Notes: a model not told the origin generated them from the letters alone. Shown: positions 51,410-60,771, counted from the first letter of the stretch. The stretch: 64,000 nt of DNA from Falsiroseomonas sp051860665 (GCF_051860665.1 NZ_JBHYDM010000021.1:16216-80215); one strand, 5' to 3'. Made by a program: numbers and translations.

Positions 51410-51524
51410 TCCTTGCGGGTCGTGGCGGCCGATCCTGGTCGGTCGCCACGACAACCTGACCGACAGCACGGCGCGCGCGATCCTGGCGCATAACGAGACC
51501 GGGCGGCGTCTCTGCGGGTGGTGA
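51336..51524 (+). CDS. Rz1-like outer-membrane spanin lipoprotein
   Basis: 62 aa starting 74 bp inside the Rz-like gene in a different frame. N-terminus MRSIVMWLGILALLNAC is a lipoprotein signal with lipobox LLNAC (Cys17). The mature part is short with two further Cys. The overlapped Rz/Rz1 arrangement is classic. Confidence 0.65.
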   Translation: MRSIVMWLGILALLNACAATGAGTDPCGSWRPILVGRHDNLTDSTARAILAHNETGRRLCGW

Positions 51525-51547
51525 TGTCGGCGCTACCAAGCGTCGCC

Positions 51548-52237
51548 TCAGACAAGGAGCTCCGGAGGATCACGCTTCTCTCCCCGCGCCACAATCGTCA
51601 GCGCGGCATCCGGCAGTGGACGCTGCAGGGCCTTTGCGACGTCCCACGGCGCATCCAGCCACATCTCGCACTCGGCCGCCTCGGTCAGGATCACCGGCAT
51701 CGCCTTCGGGTGCAGCGCACCGACCTCGGCATTCGGCTCCGTCGTGAGAAAGGCGAAGAGGTCGGCGGTCACCTCGCCCTCCTTCAACTTCCGCACGGAT
51801 CGCCACTGCGGCGTCCAAATGCCGGCGAAGAAGGCGAGCGGCCGCTCCGGCGAGAGCGCGAACCAGGCCGGCGGCCGCTTGCCATCAGGCTGCAGCTCCG
51901 GCTCGGAGAACGAGGTCAGCGGCACCAGGCAGCGCGCCTCCGGCACCAGCCACCGTCGCCAGTGGGGCGAGGTCGTGTTCCGGACGTTGGTCACGCCGGG
52001 GTCAGTGTTCCGTCCCTTCAGCGCGAAGGCCGGCGACGGCATGCCCCAGCGCGCCAGGGCCAGCGCGAGCCCCTCGCCCTCGCGCCGGACGATGGGCGCC
52101 GGATAGTCCGGGAAGATGCCGGGCATGGCAGGCAGGTTACCCGCTAGGTCCAGCCAGCCCTGCTCAGCGCGGCGCCAGCCCCGCGTCAGATCGCGGATCG
52201 CCTGCTGGCTCGAGGTCATGGCGTAGAGGTTGCACAT
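51548..52237 (-). CDS. SRAP (YedK/HMCES) family protein
   Basis: 229 aa from ATG 52237, so that Met1 removal exposes the catalytic Cys2 (MCNLYAMTS). Further motifs: PAPIVRREGEGLALALARWG, NVRNTTSPHWRRWL, RCLVPLTSFSEP, FAGIWTPQW, LHPKAMPVILTE. SRAP proteins form a thiazolidine crosslink with abasic sites in single-stranded DNA. Frequent in mobile elements; here it converges with the lysis cassette. Confidence 0.93.
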   Translation of the reverse strand: MCNLYAMTSSQQAIRDLTRGWRRAEQGWLDLAGNLPAMPGIFPDYPAPIVRREGEGLALALARWGMPSPAFALKGRNTDPGVTNVRNTTSPHWRRWLVPEARCLVPLTSFSEPELQPDGKRPPAWFALSPERPLAFFAGIWTPQWRSVRKLKEGEVTADLFAFLTTEPNAEVGALHPKAMPVILTEAAECEMWLDAPWDVAKALQRPLPDAALTIVARGEKRDPPELLV

Positions 52238-52297
52238 GCTGCTGGGCTCCCTTGCGAAGCATGGTGCCCCTCTAATCGTCCGGCGCAAGCTCTGCCG

Positions 52298-52729
52298 CTA
52301 CAGCCGCGGGCACTCCTGCTTGGACCAGCCCGCGGCGTGCATCGCTCGCCCGACATTGCCATCGTGTGACAAGACGTCAGCAACGACTCTGTCCCGGCTA
52401 TTGTGATGAGGCCGCACGGTCAGAGGCAATCCCTCGGTCGATCGGCGCAACTCTTCGCGCGAGGCGCGCCACCTCACATCACCACGCTCCACTGTGTCGA
52501 CACCGCGTACGCGAATACGGACGGGTTCGTCCTGCCCGCGGCAGAGTGCGGTGAAGGTGTCGCCGTCCGCCCACCTCAGCGCCTCGCATCTCCACACTTC
52601 GGCGGCGCTGTAAGTCCGGACCGGTTCCCTCCACAGGCACGCGGCCTCCGCAGGTAAAGCGGCGCAAAGGTGAAGGCAGGTTAGGGCAACTGGGATGATG
52701 CGAGGCACCCTCCCAAAATAGCACGCCAT
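52298..52729 (-). CDS. Secreted thermonuclease-family protein
   Basis: 143 aa with a signal peptide (IIPVALTCLHLCAALPAEAA). Core: WADGDTFTALCRGQDEPVRI, RVRGVDTVERGD, then SRDRVVADVLSHDGNVGRAM and HAAGWSKQECPRL, the SNase/thermonuclease pattern with the D-G-D-T active-site strand and R..GVD. Predicted periplasmic DNase/RNase. A downstream GTG at 52708 is an alternative start. It lies 60 bp upstream of the SRAP gene on the same strand. Confidence 0.85.
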   Translation of the reverse strand: MACYFGRVPRIIPVALTCLHLCAALPAEAACLWREPVRTYSAAEVWRCEALRWADGDTFTALCRGQDEPVRIRVRGVDTVERGDVRWRASREELRRSTEGLPLTVRPHHNSRDRVVADVLSHDGNVGRAMHAAGWSKQECPRL

Positions 52730-52862
52730 GACGCCGTTCCGTCAGCGGTGAAGGCACATCGATGCACAATCGCACAAAAAAAGGGTTAACAAAGGATCAG
52801 GCGCGCAATACTTTGGCGGGAGTTGCTTTCCAGCAATTGCACCCTGGGTAGAGGAGTTCGGT

Positions 52863-53780
52863 GTGCTGATCCGTGGGCTTTGGGCGCGGTTGTCAAACCG
52901 ACGCGGAAGCGCATCGCCTCATCAGGACGACGAGTGGCGACCCGTCGAGCCTCACCTATCCGGCTTCCAGGACGCCCCTTCGGCAATAAGAGAGGTCCCT
53001 GAGCCGGTCCGCGAGGCATTCGCCGCCGGCGCCAAAGCGGCACCTGGCCCTACCCAGAAGGAGCACGGCGCGTCAGATCGTGGAAACGTCGCTGACCTGC
53101 CGTTCCCTTCAACCGGTCCGCATGGCCATCGCGCCCGCATGCGAGAGAAGCTGTTGACGCGCGGGCCGGATGCGCTGGCCGATTACGAGCTGCTCGAGAT
53201 GCTGCTCTTCCTGGCCATGCCGAAGGGGGACACCAAGCCACTTGCGAAGGCGATCATCAACCGCTTCGGGAGCTTTGCTAAAGTTCTCGCGGCGCCGCAG
53301 AGCGATCTCCTGGCGACCCGTGGCCTGGGCGAGCACTCCGTTTCGGCCATCAAGCTCGTCCAAGCCTCGGCGTTGCGGTTGCAGCTGGCGGAGGTGATGG
53401 AGGCGCCAGTGCTGAACAACTGGGACAGGCTTACAAACTACCTGACGGCGGTCATGGCTAGAGAGAAGACCGAGCAGTTCCGGGTGCTGTTCCTGGACAC
53501 TCGCAACCGCCTCATCGCTGACGAAGCCCAGGCGCGCGGCACGGTGAATCACACGCCTGTCTACCCGCGCGAAGTGGTGAAGCGCGCCCTCGAGCTTCAT
53601 GCCACGGCGCTGATCCTCGTCCACAACCACCCATCGGGTGACCCCACACCTTCGCCCGCGGATCGGGCTTTGACGCAAGAGATCAAGCTGGCCGCTGGCG
53701 TCCTATCGGTGACGCTCCACGACCATCTCATCGTTGGCAACGGTGCGTACTTCAGCTTTCGGCGCGAGGGGTTGCTGTAG
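52863..53780 (+). CDS. RadC/JAB-domain protein
   Basis: 305 aa from GTG 52863 with GAGGAG upstream. After a ~90-residue extension: GHRARMREKLLTRGPDALAD, YELLEMLLFLAMPKGDTKPL, then FRVLFLDTRNRLIADEAQAR and the JAMM metal motif LVHNHPSGDPTPSPAD. RadC homologues in mobile elements are common; their biochemical role remains unclear (anti-restriction or DNA repair have been suggested). The N-terminal extension is longer than in host RadC. Confidence 0.92.
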   Translation: MLIRGLWARLSNRRGSASPHQDDEWRPVEPHLSGFQDAPSAIREVPEPVREAFAAGAKAAPGPTQKEHGASDRGNVADLPFPSTGPHGHRARMREKLLTRGPDALADYELLEMLLFLAMPKGDTKPLAKAIINRFGSFAKVLAAPQSDLLATRGLGEHSVSAIKLVQASALRLQLAEVMEAPVLNNWDRLTNYLTAVMAREKTEQFRVLFLDTRNRLIADEAQARGTVNHTPVYPREVVKRALELHATALILVHNHPSGDPTPSPADRALTQEIKLAAGVLSVTLHDHLIVGNGAYFSFRREGLL

Positions 53781-53993
53781 CCGTAGCTTGAGCAAGAGCC
53801 GGGCCGGCGGCCAGTCGCGGAACGCGTGGGCTGATAGTGTCGGCTGTAGCAGCCTCACGTAGCTGTGCTGTCGTCCAATCAGCCCGCTCCTGCCGAACAG
53901 CGGCACCGGATTCTATCCCGACCAGTATTCTGGAGAGATTCTCTGAGCTGCGGCGGCAGCCCCACCCTCCAAGCTGATCAGCAACGGCTGGCG

Positions 53994-54326
53994 ATGCCCG
54001 AGGTTAAGTCGTCGTTGCGACCGATGGAGGGCAGCATGCCGCGTCAGGCCGCTCGGTCGGGACCGTTACCAGACATCCAGGAGCGGCTTCGAAACGAAGT
54101 CGACCGCAGCTGGATCGCGTCTCCGCTAGCCGATTGGATGGCCAAGCATCAGGCGGAGGTGGCGGAGCTTATTCAGCGCGGTCTCGACTGGGATGCCGCC
54201 GCGAAGCACTTCCACGCGGCGGGCCTGGTCGATGCCGGCGGCCGACCACCAACAGGCAGCACCGCGGCCGAGACCTGGCGGCGCCTCGCGCTAAGCCGAG
54301 AGGCGACGCGGCGGATCCGCCGCTAA
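53994..54326 (+). CDS. Hypothetical mobile-element protein
   Basis: 110 aa from ATG 53994 (ATG 54036 is an alternative). IQERLRNEVDRSWIASPLAD, WMAKHQAEVAELIQRGLDWD, AAKHFHAAGLVDAGGRPPTG, AAETWRRLALSREATRRIRR: a helical protein with a predicted HTH-like end, similar to small proteins seen with plasmids and prophages of this group. Stop abuts the convergent zinc-ribbon gene. Confidence 0.55.
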   Translation: MPEVKSSLRPMEGSMPRQAARSGPLPDIQERLRNEVDRSWIASPLADWMAKHQAEVAELIQRGLDWDAAAKHFHAAGLVDAGGRPPTGSTAAETWRRLALSREATRRIRR

Positions 54327-54584
54327 TCACTCGTCCATCGGGATCCTGACAGCCGGCTTGCCGTAGGAGACGTATCCCGGCGCATCGAGCTGTGGGTTAT
54401 CGACCAGCTCGCAGGTCGGTCGCGTGCCGCAGGCCTGGCATCGCAGCCGGCGCGCAATGTGCGGCGCCGGCGTCTCTGCTGGCCAGGTTCGCAGCAGCAT
54501 GTTGATGGACGTCCAAATGGACTTGCAGGGGCAGGTGCAGCACAGCCACCACCCCCGATGATCCCCAAGTTGCGGCTCGCTCAC
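54327..54584 (-). CDS. Zinc-ribbon-like hypothetical protein
   Basis: 85 aa with a C-C-x-C-x-C cluster (WWLCCTCPCKSIW) and a distal CQACGTRPTC, likely a zinc ribbon. Overlaps the upstream gene by ATGA (54581-54584). Function unknown. Confidence 0.5.
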   Translation of the reverse strand: MSEPQLGDHRGWWLCCTCPCKSIWTSINMLLRTWPAETPAPHIARRLRCQACGTRPTCELVDNPQLDAPGYVSYGKPAVRIPMDE

Positions 54585-54805
54585 TGTGCGGGCGACGCCA
54601 GCTGCAGCCGCGCCAGCGTCGCCGCAGCCTCCCTACGGCAGGGCATGGGCAGCGCCGGCGAGAGCGCCATGGCCGCAGCCTCCTCCCGAGCCTGATCTGC
54701 GGGTAACCCGGATGCCAGTGCAGCCTGATGTGCCGCAACAAGCGCCGGCCATGCCCTGAGGAGCCAGGACGGCATTTCGGCCGGCAACTGCGGAACCTTC
54801 ATCAC
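54581..54805 (-). CDS. Small helical hypothetical protein
   Basis: 74 aa (MMKVPQLPAEMPSWLLRAWP ... LPADQAREEAAAMALSPALP). Coupled to the zinc-ribbon gene by a 4-bp overlap. No family recognised. Confidence 0.45.
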   Translation of the reverse strand: MMKVPQLPAEMPSWLLRAWPALVAAHQAALASGLPADQAREEAAAMALSPALPMPCRREAAATLARLQLASPAQ

Positions 54806-54945
54806 CTACTCCATCTTCCGCGCGCTCTCCAGGCGCGGGGGTCAGGCAGTTGCAGCTGCCCGAACCGCATGGCCGAGGACCATGCACGGATGAACCGCCC
54901 CGCTACCTCCGGCCGGAGGCAGGGGCAGTAGAACGAAAAGAGAAC

Positions 54946-55752
54946 ATGGAGTCGAGTCCCATCCCGGCCGAGCCGGTCGAGCCCCCGGCCGCCTACCTCG
55001 GCGGCAAGCGTAACCTGGCGCGCAGGGTCATCGCCCGCATCGCCGCCATCCCCCATGTCACCTACCTGGAGCCCTTCATCGGCATGGGCGGGATCTTCCT
55101 CCGCCGCCCCTTTCGCGCCCGGGCAGAGGTCATCAACGACATCAGCACCGACGTCGCCAACCTCTTCCGGATCCTCCAGCGCCACTACGTCCCGCTGATG
55201 GATTGCCTGCGCTGGCAGCTGACCGGCCGGGCCGAGTTCGACCGGCTGCGCGCCGCCAACCCCAACACCCTGACCGACCTCGAGCGGGCAACGCGCTTCC
55301 TCTACCTCCAGCGGCTGGCCTTCGGGGGGAAGGTCGAGGGTCGGAACTTCGGCGTCGCGCCTACGACGTCAGCTCGCTTTGACGTCACCAAGCTCGGACC
55401 GGCGCTGGAGGCGATCCACGAGCGCCTGTCCGGCGTGGTCATCGAGCACCTGCCCTATGAGGAGGTCATCCGCCGCTATGACCGGCCGGGCACCCTGATC
55501 TACCTCGACCCGCCCTACTTCGGCTGCGAGGAGGACTATGGTGAGGGGGTCTTCGGGCGGGAGGATTTCGAGCGCCTGGCGGAGCTGCTGGCCGGGCTGC
55601 AGGGGCGCTTCCTGCTGTCTATCAACGACCGGCCGGAGATCCGGAAGATCTTCGGGAGGTTCGCGATGCAGGAGGTCGACCTGGCCTACACCGTCGCCCG
55701 CAACGGCAAGGCGCCGCGGGCCCGGGAGCTGCTGATCAGCGACTCGCGCTGA
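54946..55752 (+). CDS. D12-class DNA adenine N6-methyltransferase
   Basis: 268 aa from ATG 54946. PAAYLGGKRNLARRVIARI (motif X-like), YLEPFIGMGGIFLRRPF (SAM-binding motif I), INDISTDVANLFRIL, the catalytic DPPY in LIYLDPPYFGCEEDY, and GRFLLSINDRPEIRKIF. Role: methylates adenine, perhaps protecting phage DNA from restriction or marking packaged DNA. No cognate endonuclease is adjacent, so it is an orphan. It is the last phage gene before a terminator and the right att copy. Confidence 0.93.
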   Translation: MESSPIPAEPVEPPAAYLGGKRNLARRVIARIAAIPHVTYLEPFIGMGGIFLRRPFRARAEVINDISTDVANLFRILQRHYVPLMDCLRWQLTGRAEFDRLRAANPNTLTDLERATRFLYLQRLAFGGKVEGRNFGVAPTTSARFDVTKLGPALEAIHERLSGVVIEHLPYEEVIRRYDRPGTLIYLDPPYFGCEEDYGEGVFGREDFERLAELLAGLQGRFLLSINDRPEIRKIFGRFAMQEVDLAYTVARNGKAPRARELLISDSR

Positions 55753-55775
55753 CCAATCTGACCCGATATCCTGAT

Positions 55776-55811
55776 AGCCGCCTCGTGGGTGAACCCCGCG
55801 GGGCGGCTTTT
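55776..55811 (+). terminator. Intrinsic terminator after the adenine methylase
   Basis: Stem AGCCGCC/GGCGGCT with an inner GGG-TGAA-CCC hairpin and CG/CG pairs between, followed directly by TTTT. It begins 23 bp after the methylase stop and closes the right arm of the prophage. Confidence 0.8.
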
Positions 55812-55918
55812 CGCGTTTCGAGTAGCCGCAGCCGAGCGGGCCATACACCGGGCCAAGGCTCCTCCCGGGACGCCCCAGCCCAAGGAAGCCGGCCGCAAAG
55901 CGACTAATTGGCGACCGT

Positions 55919-55933
55919 CACCCCGTCCGCCAG
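55919..55933 (+). other. Prophage attachment core, right copy
   Basis: Exact second copy of CACCCCGTCCGCCAG, the tRNA-Ser 3'-end sequence. It lies just after the last phage-type gene and its terminator and before the host RTX gene, which is the expected right boundary. Confidence 0.8.
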
Positions 55934-56566
55934 TTTCGCCCTGGTTCGCACCGCTGCGCTGGTTTTCGCTCCACCACGCTCCTCCCCACCACCAATAGCC
56001 TATGCGAGTAATCGATAGGACTTTGGTCCCGGCGTGTAATCTTGCTGGGTATCGCGATTGGCAGCCTCGGTGCCTTCGAAGCCGCGATGGCAATTCAGGA
56101 AGGGCGTATCTGCTGTGGCACCGTCAGCGGCCGGTGCGGCAGAGGCCCGTCGCGGCGCCCAGCGGCGCCATGAAGGCATAGGCAGCCGCTGGGGCGGCAA
56201 CGGCACGAACGCTCCGCTGCCGGGCTGCAAGCCCTGCACGACGATACCGCCATCCGGCATCGCCATGCTGCAAAGCTGGTCGCCACCAGAATGGTCTCAC
56301 AGCGACCGATCAGGCGGCCCGAGCGGTCGCGAACGGTGGTTCGGCGCTCGACGCCGCGACCCGGCTCCCTCTCGACCGAGACGGCACCGCGGGCTGCATC
56401 GCCACCGGGATCGCCCGGCCACCCTGCCTGCCCGAGCGGCGGAAATGGCCGCTGAGGGCTTAGGCGTCACCTGGCCGGGCTGAACCAAGCCCGACCGGCT
56501 GGAGGCCGGCACGGGAGAGGCCTCGCTCCAGACGTGGCGCCAAGCCATCGGCGCGCCTGGGCCAAG
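55934..56566. other. Host flank without a recognisable gene
   Basis: 633 bp between the right att copy and the RTX gene. Frames on both strands are Pro/Arg-rich and lack motifs or good starts. This is probably intergenic or degraded host sequence. Confidence 0.4.
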
Positions 56567-59478
56567 TCAGCCCAGCATGAAGTCACCGGAGGAGAAAGTC
56601 CTGAGGCCGATCACCTCGATGAGCAGGTCTCGCTGGCCATCGCTGTCCACGCCGATGTTCACGAAGGTGCTTCCCCCGTACTGGTGGAAGCTGACCGAGC
56701 CTGCCCCGAGGCTGCTGGCGGCGGCAGTTGAGACCTCCCCCAGGAAGGTGAAGCCCTGTCGACCAGCGAGCGTCGCATTGCCATCGAGTTCTGACAGGTC
56801 GATCCGATCACCCTGTGTGAAATCGGCAATGATGTCCCGTGCCGAAGACAGGCTGTCGGTCTTGGCGCGATAGACGAAGCGATCACTCCCGGCCCCGCCT
56901 TCCAGCCGATCCGCCGCGGCACCGCCGATCAGCACATCGTCTCCATCCTCGCCGTAAAGCTTGTCCGCCTGCCCCGCCCCGCTCAGCGTATCCGCCCCGC
57001 GCTGTCCGACCAGCGTATCGTAGCCCACGCCTCCGAGAAGAGTGAGGTTGTCGGACATCCCGCTGAAGTCGGCCTGCTGGAAGGTCCAGAGACCTGTGAT
57101 CTCGATGAGCATGTAACGCGGGCCATCGCCGTCGAGGCCGACGTTCACGAAGGTATTGCCTGCGTCATGGTGGAAGCTGACCTGGCCCGCGCCGATGCTT
57201 TGGGCCGCCTCCGTCGACACCTAGCCGATGAAGCCGAAGTCCTGACGTCCTGCCAGGTTGGTATTGCCACGGCTTCGATCAGCACGTCCTCCGCATCCGC
57301 GACCACGTAGGTATCGTCGCCAACCCCGCCCAGCAGGGTGTCGGCACCCCCAGCGCCCATCAGGGTATCGGCGCCGCCGCCACCCTCAAGCCGATTGGCG
57401 GCAAGATTACCGGTCAGCATATTGGCAAGCCCGTTGCCGGTGCCGCTGATGGGAGCCGCGCCGGTGAGGGTCAGATCCTCGACCTCTGCCACCAGGGTGT
57501 AGCTGACCGATGCCAGAACGCGGTCTATGCCTTGATTGATCGATTCGCGGACCCGGTCGCCGATATCGTCCACGATGAAGGTGTCATTGCCGAAATTGCC
57601 CGTCAGCGTACCCGCGCCGGCTCCGCCGTCGAGGGTATCGGAGCCGCCACCGCCGAGGAGCCGGTTGGCGGGGGAATTGCCCAGGATGACATTGGGGCGG
57701 CTATTGCCCCTTCCCTCGATCATAGCCGTCCCTGTCAGGGTCAGGTTCTCGAAGTTGTCCAACAGAATGAAGGAGGTGGAGGACACGACCGTGTCGTTGC
57801 CACCGCCCGATTCCTCAGTCAGGCGCGTATCGCCCCGGCTGACGACATAGGTGTCGTTGCCGTCACCACCGTGGAGCGAGATTTTCGTGGAGCCGCCGAT
57901 CAGCGTGTCGTCGCCCTCCCCCCCAGAGGCGCTGCCACCCACCGCCCCCGATGCGAAGACAACCTGGCTCACGTCGATCAGATCGTCGCCCTCCGATCCG
58001 TATGCGAACAGCAGCCACGTCCAATCACCGCTGGCGCGAATGGTGTCGTTGCCTTCGTCACCCTGGAGGGTCGTCCAACCCTGCCCCGCGGCGATGATGC
58101 TGTCATCGCCTTCGCGGCCCAGGATCTGATCCGTGCCGCCGCCGCCGATCAGCGTATCGGCGCCCGCGTCACCCCGCAGGATATCGTTTCCGACGCCGCC
58201 GGCCAGCCAATCGTCCCCGTCGCCCCCCAGAATCGTATTGTCTCCGTCCGCACCGTCCAGCACGTCATGGCCGTCGCCGCCGACGATCTTGTCGGAGCCG
58301 TTGCGGAGGGTGACCTGGTCGTCGCCGGAGCCCAGCAGGATCTGGAATTCCTCGACTCCCTGCACCACGGTGCCGTCGCCAACCAGTGTGGTGATGCCGA
58401 GGGCGTCCAGATTGAAGCTCAGCGGGCTTTGTGCCGCATCCCGCTTCAGGTAGAGGTAGTCATAGCCGCTGCCGCCGTCCACGAAGTCGACGCCACTTCC
58501 CGCGCTCAGGCGGTCATGGCCCGCGCCACCAAGCAGCGTATCGGCGCCTGCGCCACCCCGCAGCAGGTCCCTCCCACCGCCGCCATCCAGCCAGTCGTCG
58601 CCAAAGCCGCCGTTCAGGACGTCGTCGGCATCGCCCAGCAGGGCGGTGTCGTTGCCGGACCCGAAGGTCATATCGAACTGCTCGATGTCCTGGATCGTCG
58701 TGCCGTCCCCTGCCAGCGTGGCCATTCCGGCAAGGCTGAAGACGAAGCTCAGCGACACGGTCGCAGCACGCCGGTCGAGGATCAGCAGGTCCGCTTCGCT
58801 GCCGCCATCAACGACATCGACACCCGCGCTCGAATGGATCCTGTCCAGTCCTGCGCCACCGAGCAGCGTGTCCGCGCCATCCGGGCTTCCGTCCTCCGCG
58901 GCGCTGTCGAAGAGCGTGTCGTTGCCTGCGGCACCCACCAGGCCGTCGGCACCACCCCCGCCGCTCAGCAGGTCCCCGATGCCGCTTCCGATCAGCCGGT
59001 CCTGTCCCGCACCGCCGCCGAGGACGATGCCGGTCGAGGAACCGGCGAAGGAGGCACCGCTGAGGTCGAGCAGGTCGTCCCCTGCACCGCCCTCCGCCGA
59101 GAAGCTGCCGGTCCAGCTGCCCGTCGCGGCAATGCTGTCGTTCCCCTCGCCGCCGAAGACGAAGACGGCGCTCAGCGTGGCACCGGAACCTGCTGCCACG
59201 ATGCTGTCCGCCCCGGCCTCGCCCAGCAGGTAATCGTTGCCGCCACCGCCAGCCAAGGTGTCGGCTCCCTCTCCCCCGTAAAGCACGTCGGCCCCCAGGC
59301 CGCCGAGCAGCCGGTCGTTGCCGTCGCCGCCGAACAGCTGGTCGTCGCCGCCGAGGCCAGACAGCGTGTCGTCACCGGTTCCGACGAGGGGCGAGGCTGA
59401 CCCACCGCCGTAGATGATGTCGTCCCCCTCGGTTCCGTCCATGGACTGGGAGGCGGCAGTGCCATGGATCGGCGGCAT
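56567..59478 (-). pseudogene. RTX-type calcium-binding repeat protein, broken
   Basis: Original start probably ATG 59478 (MPPIHGTAASQSMDGTEGDD). The sequence is a long series of GGxGxDxLxGG calcium-binding nonapeptides, with interspersed VSYTLVAEVEDLTLTG-type modules, typical of type I secreted proteins. Around 57270 the frame shifts: after VLIEA the continuation GNTNLAGRQDFGFIG is in another frame, and it meets TAG at 57221-57223 where the paralogous module 56.8 kb has GEVST. The remaining 217 codons (57220 to 56567) are the intact C-terminal end with the secretion-type tail. Functional secretion of the whole protein is unlikely. Confidence 0.8.
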
Positions 59479-59630
59479 TGATTGTTTCCATGCTGTGCGA
59501 CAGGCAGCGACCACATCGTCGCATTTTGCATGCACTCCTGCGACGCGCCGGGGCCTGCCAGCAAGCGCCTCACGAAGATCTGAAGGATGCGACCAAGTGG
59601 TGGCCGGCATCCGCGATCTTCACGGGCTCG

Positions 59631-59703
59631 GCGCGCTTCCCTTCAACGCGCTTGCGCGCTTCCCTTCAACGCGCTTGCGCGCTTCCCTTCAACGCGCTTG
59701 CGC
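59631..59703. repeat. 23-bp tandem repeat, 3.2 copies, across the pqqE stop
   Basis: Three exact 23-bp units (59631-59653, 59654-59676, 59677-59699) plus five bases. The third unit contains the TGA of pqqE and the last codons of its C-terminus. Each unit begins GCGCGCTTCCCTTCAACGCG. Confidence 0.85.
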
Positions 59704-60771
59704 GCGATGCACCAGCGGCGCGTCATCCCCCGCCCCCGCCCGCGCATCCGCCAGCACCCCGTGATGCGGCGACAGCGCGCAGGCCGGGTCTGTGGCATCG
59801 ATCTCGCCGGTCAGCGCATAGGCCTGGCAGCGGCAGCCACCCCAATCCACCTCGGCCAACGCACAGCCACGGCAGGGCGCGGGCATCCAGCCGGTGCCCC
59901 GGAAACGGTTGAAGGCGTCGGAGCCCATCCAGGCCTCGGCCAGGCTGGTCTCCCGCACATTGGGAAAATCCAGCCCCGGCAGGCTTTCGGCGGCGTGGCA
60001 GGGCAGCACGCGGCCAGTCGGGTTCACCACGATGAAGCGCCGCCCCCAGCCCCCCATGCAGGGCTTTGGGCGCGTCGCGTGGTAGTCCGGCACGACGTAG
60101 TCGATCACCATGCGCCCGCCGAGCCGCGCCCGCGCCGCCTCCACCTGTTCCGTCGCCCGATCCAGCATGGCGCGGTCCGGCAGCAGCGCGTCGCGATTGG
60201 CCAGCGCCCAGCCGTAATACTGCACATGCGCCACCTCCAGCCGCTCCGCGCCCGCCGCCTCGGCGAGCGCGATCAGCCCGGGCAGGTTCGGAAGGTTGCG
60301 GCGATGCACCACGGCATTGATGGTCAGCGGCAGTCCCGCCTCCCGCACCAGCGCCGCCGCCGCCAGTTTGCGCGCATGGCCGCCGGGGAAGCCGGCCTGG
60401 GCATCGGCGCGGCCGGCCTCCGCGTCCTGCACGGAGATCTGCACGTGATCCAGGCCGGCATCGCGTAGCGCTGCGAGGCGCTTCGCATCCAGCGTGACGG
60501 CGGCGGTGATCAGGTTGGTATAGAGCCCGGCCGCCACCGCCGCTTCCACCAGCGCCACCAGGTCCCGCCGCAGCAGCGGCTCGCCGCCCGAAAGATGCAG
60601 CTGCAGGCAGCCGAGCGCCGCGGCCTCGCGGAACACCCGCGCCCAGCTCGCCGTGTCCAGCTCCGCCGAAACCTGCGCGAGCTGCAGCGGGTTGGAGCAA
60701 TAGGCGCAGGAGAGCGGGCAGCGATGCGTCAGCTCCGCCAGCAGCGCCAGCGGCGCGGAAATGGCGTTCAT
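59689..60771 (-). CDS. pqqE: PqqE radical SAM enzyme
   Basis: 360 aa. Radical SAM cluster motif C18-x3-C22-x2-C25 (CPLSCAYC), GGEPLLRRD, and the auxiliary-cluster Cys-rich region near the C-terminus (CMGGWG, LPCHAAESL, CRGCALAEVDWGGCRCQAY). It forms the Glu-Tyr carbon-carbon crosslink in PqqA with PqqD as chaperone. Last gene of the operon; its 3' end lies in a tandem repeat. Confidence 0.97.
   Translation of the reverse strand: MNAISAPLALLAELTHRCPLSCAYCSNPLQLAQVSAELDTASWARVFREAAALGCLQLHLSGGEPLLRRDLVALVEAAVAAGLYTNLITAAVTLDAKRLAALRDAGLDHVQISVQDAEAGRADAQAGFPGGHARKLAAAALVREAGLPLTINAVVHRRNLPNLPGLIALAEAAGAERLEVAHVQYYGWALANRDALLPDRAMLDRATEQVEAARARLGGRMVIDYVVPDYHATRPKPCMGGWGRRFIVVNPTGRVLPCHAAESLPGLDFPNVRETSLAEAWMGSDAFNRFRGTGWMPAPCRGCALAEVDWGGCRCQAYALTGEIDATDPACALSPHHGVLADARAGAGDDAPLVHRAQAR

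Larger units (their letters stand above)
2215..55933. mobile_element. Integrated prophage, lambda-like head and Mu-like contractile tail
   Basis: About 53.7 kb bounded by the 15-bp direct repeats. It contains integrase, a lysogeny switch, replication genes, terminase, head, contractile tail, fibre and lysis genes in canonical order, and no essential module is visibly missing. The capsid module is lambda-like while the tail is Mu-like, although integration is by a tyrosine integrase and not by a DDE transposase. Five minus-strand cargo units interrupt the plus-strand genes. Inducibility cannot be judged from sequence alone. Confidence 0.9.

Noticed and set aside
2215..55933. Mu-like transposable prophage
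   Set aside because: Although tail genes are Mu-like, there is no MuA/MuB transposase pair; integration is explained by the tyrosine integrase and tRNA core repeat.
57532..59400. 622-codon plus-strand frame opposite the RTX gene
   Set aside because: Mirror of the RTX nonapeptide repeats; no domain, and the minus strand has unmistakable calcium-binding motifs.
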